A DNA stretch of 64,000 nt. Origin: Dictyophora rubrovolvata (lineage: Eukaryota > Basidiomycota > Agaricomycetes > Phallales > Phallaceae). A model generated the notes under the pieces. It searched no databases and had not been told where the DNA came from. It worked only from the letters and a program-made list of their open reading frames with translations. Where the stretch lies: assembly GCA_029959195.1 (NCBI GenBank), contig CP114118.1:930001-994000 (forward strand), read 5' to 3'. Positions within the stretch are counted from its first letter, which is position 1. Every line of letters begins with the position of its first letter. This document shows positions 62,766-64,000 of the stretch, piece after piece. Made by a program: the position numbers and the translations under genes.

Positions 62766-64000
62766 TCATAATTTCCATGAATCGTCGACCTCTCCCTCTG
62801 CTATGAATGGTTTGTCCAATCCGGCAACGACAGAATCGCATAATGGGCAACTCGATGCCAATAACTCGTCCAATTCTTCCCTCATTTTCTCAATTTTATC
62901 TGCATCCAAACCTTCCATCGCGTCTTGTTTAATGGCTCCCCACCCCCCGACGACACTCGCAAGTGACTCTGGGATGATCAATTCCCGTAGTTGGGTCCCG
63001 GCAGCTACGAGATTGCGAGTCAAGCCCATGCCCGGAATTGTCGAAAGAGCGCCTTGAGGACTGTTGAAGTTGGCTGACAACAGAGCTCGTTGAGGTGTAT
63101 TGCTTGAAACATCTCGCCGATGTCCATTGACATTTGCGCGGTCTTTTGTGGAGTGAGGCCTGATGATATCGTTTTGTAATGCAAGGATACGCCTCAGAGA
63201 TACCGCTGACAGATACTCTTTGACCTAAACATTTGTCAACTAAGGCCATTCAATTCTGAGCCTTTTATACACTCACAATGCTAATGAGACAATCCGCGTG
63301 AAACGAGTGCTGGCAAGGGAAGACGTAAAATTGCCGACTGAGGAGGGGAGTGGCACACTTTGAGCATCGTTCACCTGGCTGGAGAGTTATGAAACGGTTC
63401 TTCAAATCTGATATTTCTTTCTTTATAGCTTCCGCATTATGAGTTGCTTCGTCCATTTCCGTTTTCAAAGCTTCGATGTAGCTGCTATAGCTCTCCAAAG
63501 CAGCACAAATGTCGTCTTTGAAATCATCAATAACCACGAAATCAGGAAAGAAGGGTAAGATATCTTCGATTTTTAGTTGATCGGTATCTTCAAGTAAACG
63601 CATGGCACTACACAATTACATTGAGTAACACCAAAAAATAAATAAAGATGAACATACGCTTTGAGATCTTGCTTTTCCTGAATGATGTATTTCGCAATTT
63701 TAAGCCAAAGTTTCTTCTTTAACGGTCGATCATCTTCTGGTTTATCAGCGTTAATCTTTGCCAACTCCAAATCCCCCTTCAGCAAGGCCAAATCTACACT
63801 ATTCTCATATAGACCCATTTTGGAATAGATGTGAACGCATGCATGTGTCCGACCGCTTTGCTTACAGAGCCTGAGTGCGTAATCCAGATCATAATACGGC
63901 TTTCCAGTCAATGCATTTTCAGGAGCTGAGGACAGAAAACGTAATAATGGTCCGTCATGTTCAGGAGCGGAAGCAGAGACCGTGAAAAATGTAATGAGAA
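62766..64000 (-). CDS. VPS18: Vacuolar sorting protein VPS18 (C-terminal part, runs off window)
   Basis: Core subunit of the HOPS and CORVET tethering complexes, acting in fusion at endosomes and the vacuole. The 5' part lies beyond the right edge. Exons read here are 63658-64000 (open to the edge), 63277-63607 and 62766-63224. The clathrin-repeat region shows YYDLDYALRLCKQSGRTHAC, LYENSVDLALLKGDLELAK and KKLWLKIAKYIIQEK. It continues with LLEDTDQLKIEDILPFFPDF and a coiled coil (YIEALKTEMDEATHNAEAIK). The split C-terminal RING is CSKCATPLLSRQFYVFPCQH then SFHADCL, about 110 intervening residues, and finally CPLCDSVVAGLDKPF. All RING ligands are present. The stop at 62766 follows DDSWKL. Confidence 0.93.

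Overview
The window reads as nuclear DNA of a filamentous basidiomycete, most likely an Agaricomycete. Genes are cut by many introns of about 50-70 nt with ordinary GT-AG ends. Housekeeping genes are fungal in type: ITC1-like, EMC7, eIF3k, UTP23, polyubiquitin, SmD2, pescadillo, SEC39, CGR1, VPS18. Accessory genes fit a wood- or litter-associated mushroom: secreted DyP peroxidase, Ure2-like GST, amidase, CorA-like membrane proteins. Exon boundaries below were read by eye from splice sites, reading-frame phase and family conservation, not computed.

Layout. 0-6.6 kb: the 5' part of an ITC1-like WAC-domain chromatin gene that runs off the left edge, EMC7, and a small C2H2 protein. 6.6-11.7 kb: gene-poor. 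11.7-17.5 kb: eIF3k, an 11-exon GST, and a long Ser/Pro-rich protein of unknown function. 17.5-23.6 kb: gene-poor except for two short secreted-peptide genes. 23.9-27.1 kb: UTP23 and a six-unit polyubiquitin gene. 27.1-30.3 kb: nothing recognisable. 30.3-36.6 kb: a DyP peroxidase, then a GC-rich chymotrypsin-like protease gene that looks broken, with matching ~50-bp repeats on both sides and an RBR E3-ligase fragment behind it. 36.9-64 kb: dense housekeeping and membrane genes, namely amidase, SmD2 and pescadillo back to back, a Sec7-PH ARF-GEF, two tandem CorA-like proteins, an ion-transporter-superfamily permease, a coiled-coil protein, SEC39 and CGR1 back to back, and VPS18 running off the right edge.

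Most interesting point: the two peptide genes at 21.45 and 23.39 kb encode secreted precursors with different bodies but the identical C-terminal 11-mer GCGGPTARSCN. Eight of its 11 codons differ between the copies, all synonymously. Both genes have a phase-1 intron just after the signal peptide and a TATA box with a short leader. This looks like a small, selected, disulfide-capable secreted peptide family that I cannot place in any family I know.

Several genes work in related processes. UTP23, CGR1 and pescadillo serve ribosome biogenesis and eIF3k translation initiation. EMC7, SEC39, the Sec7 protein and VPS18 serve the secretory and endosomal membrane system. There is no sign of one co-regulated metabolic cluster.
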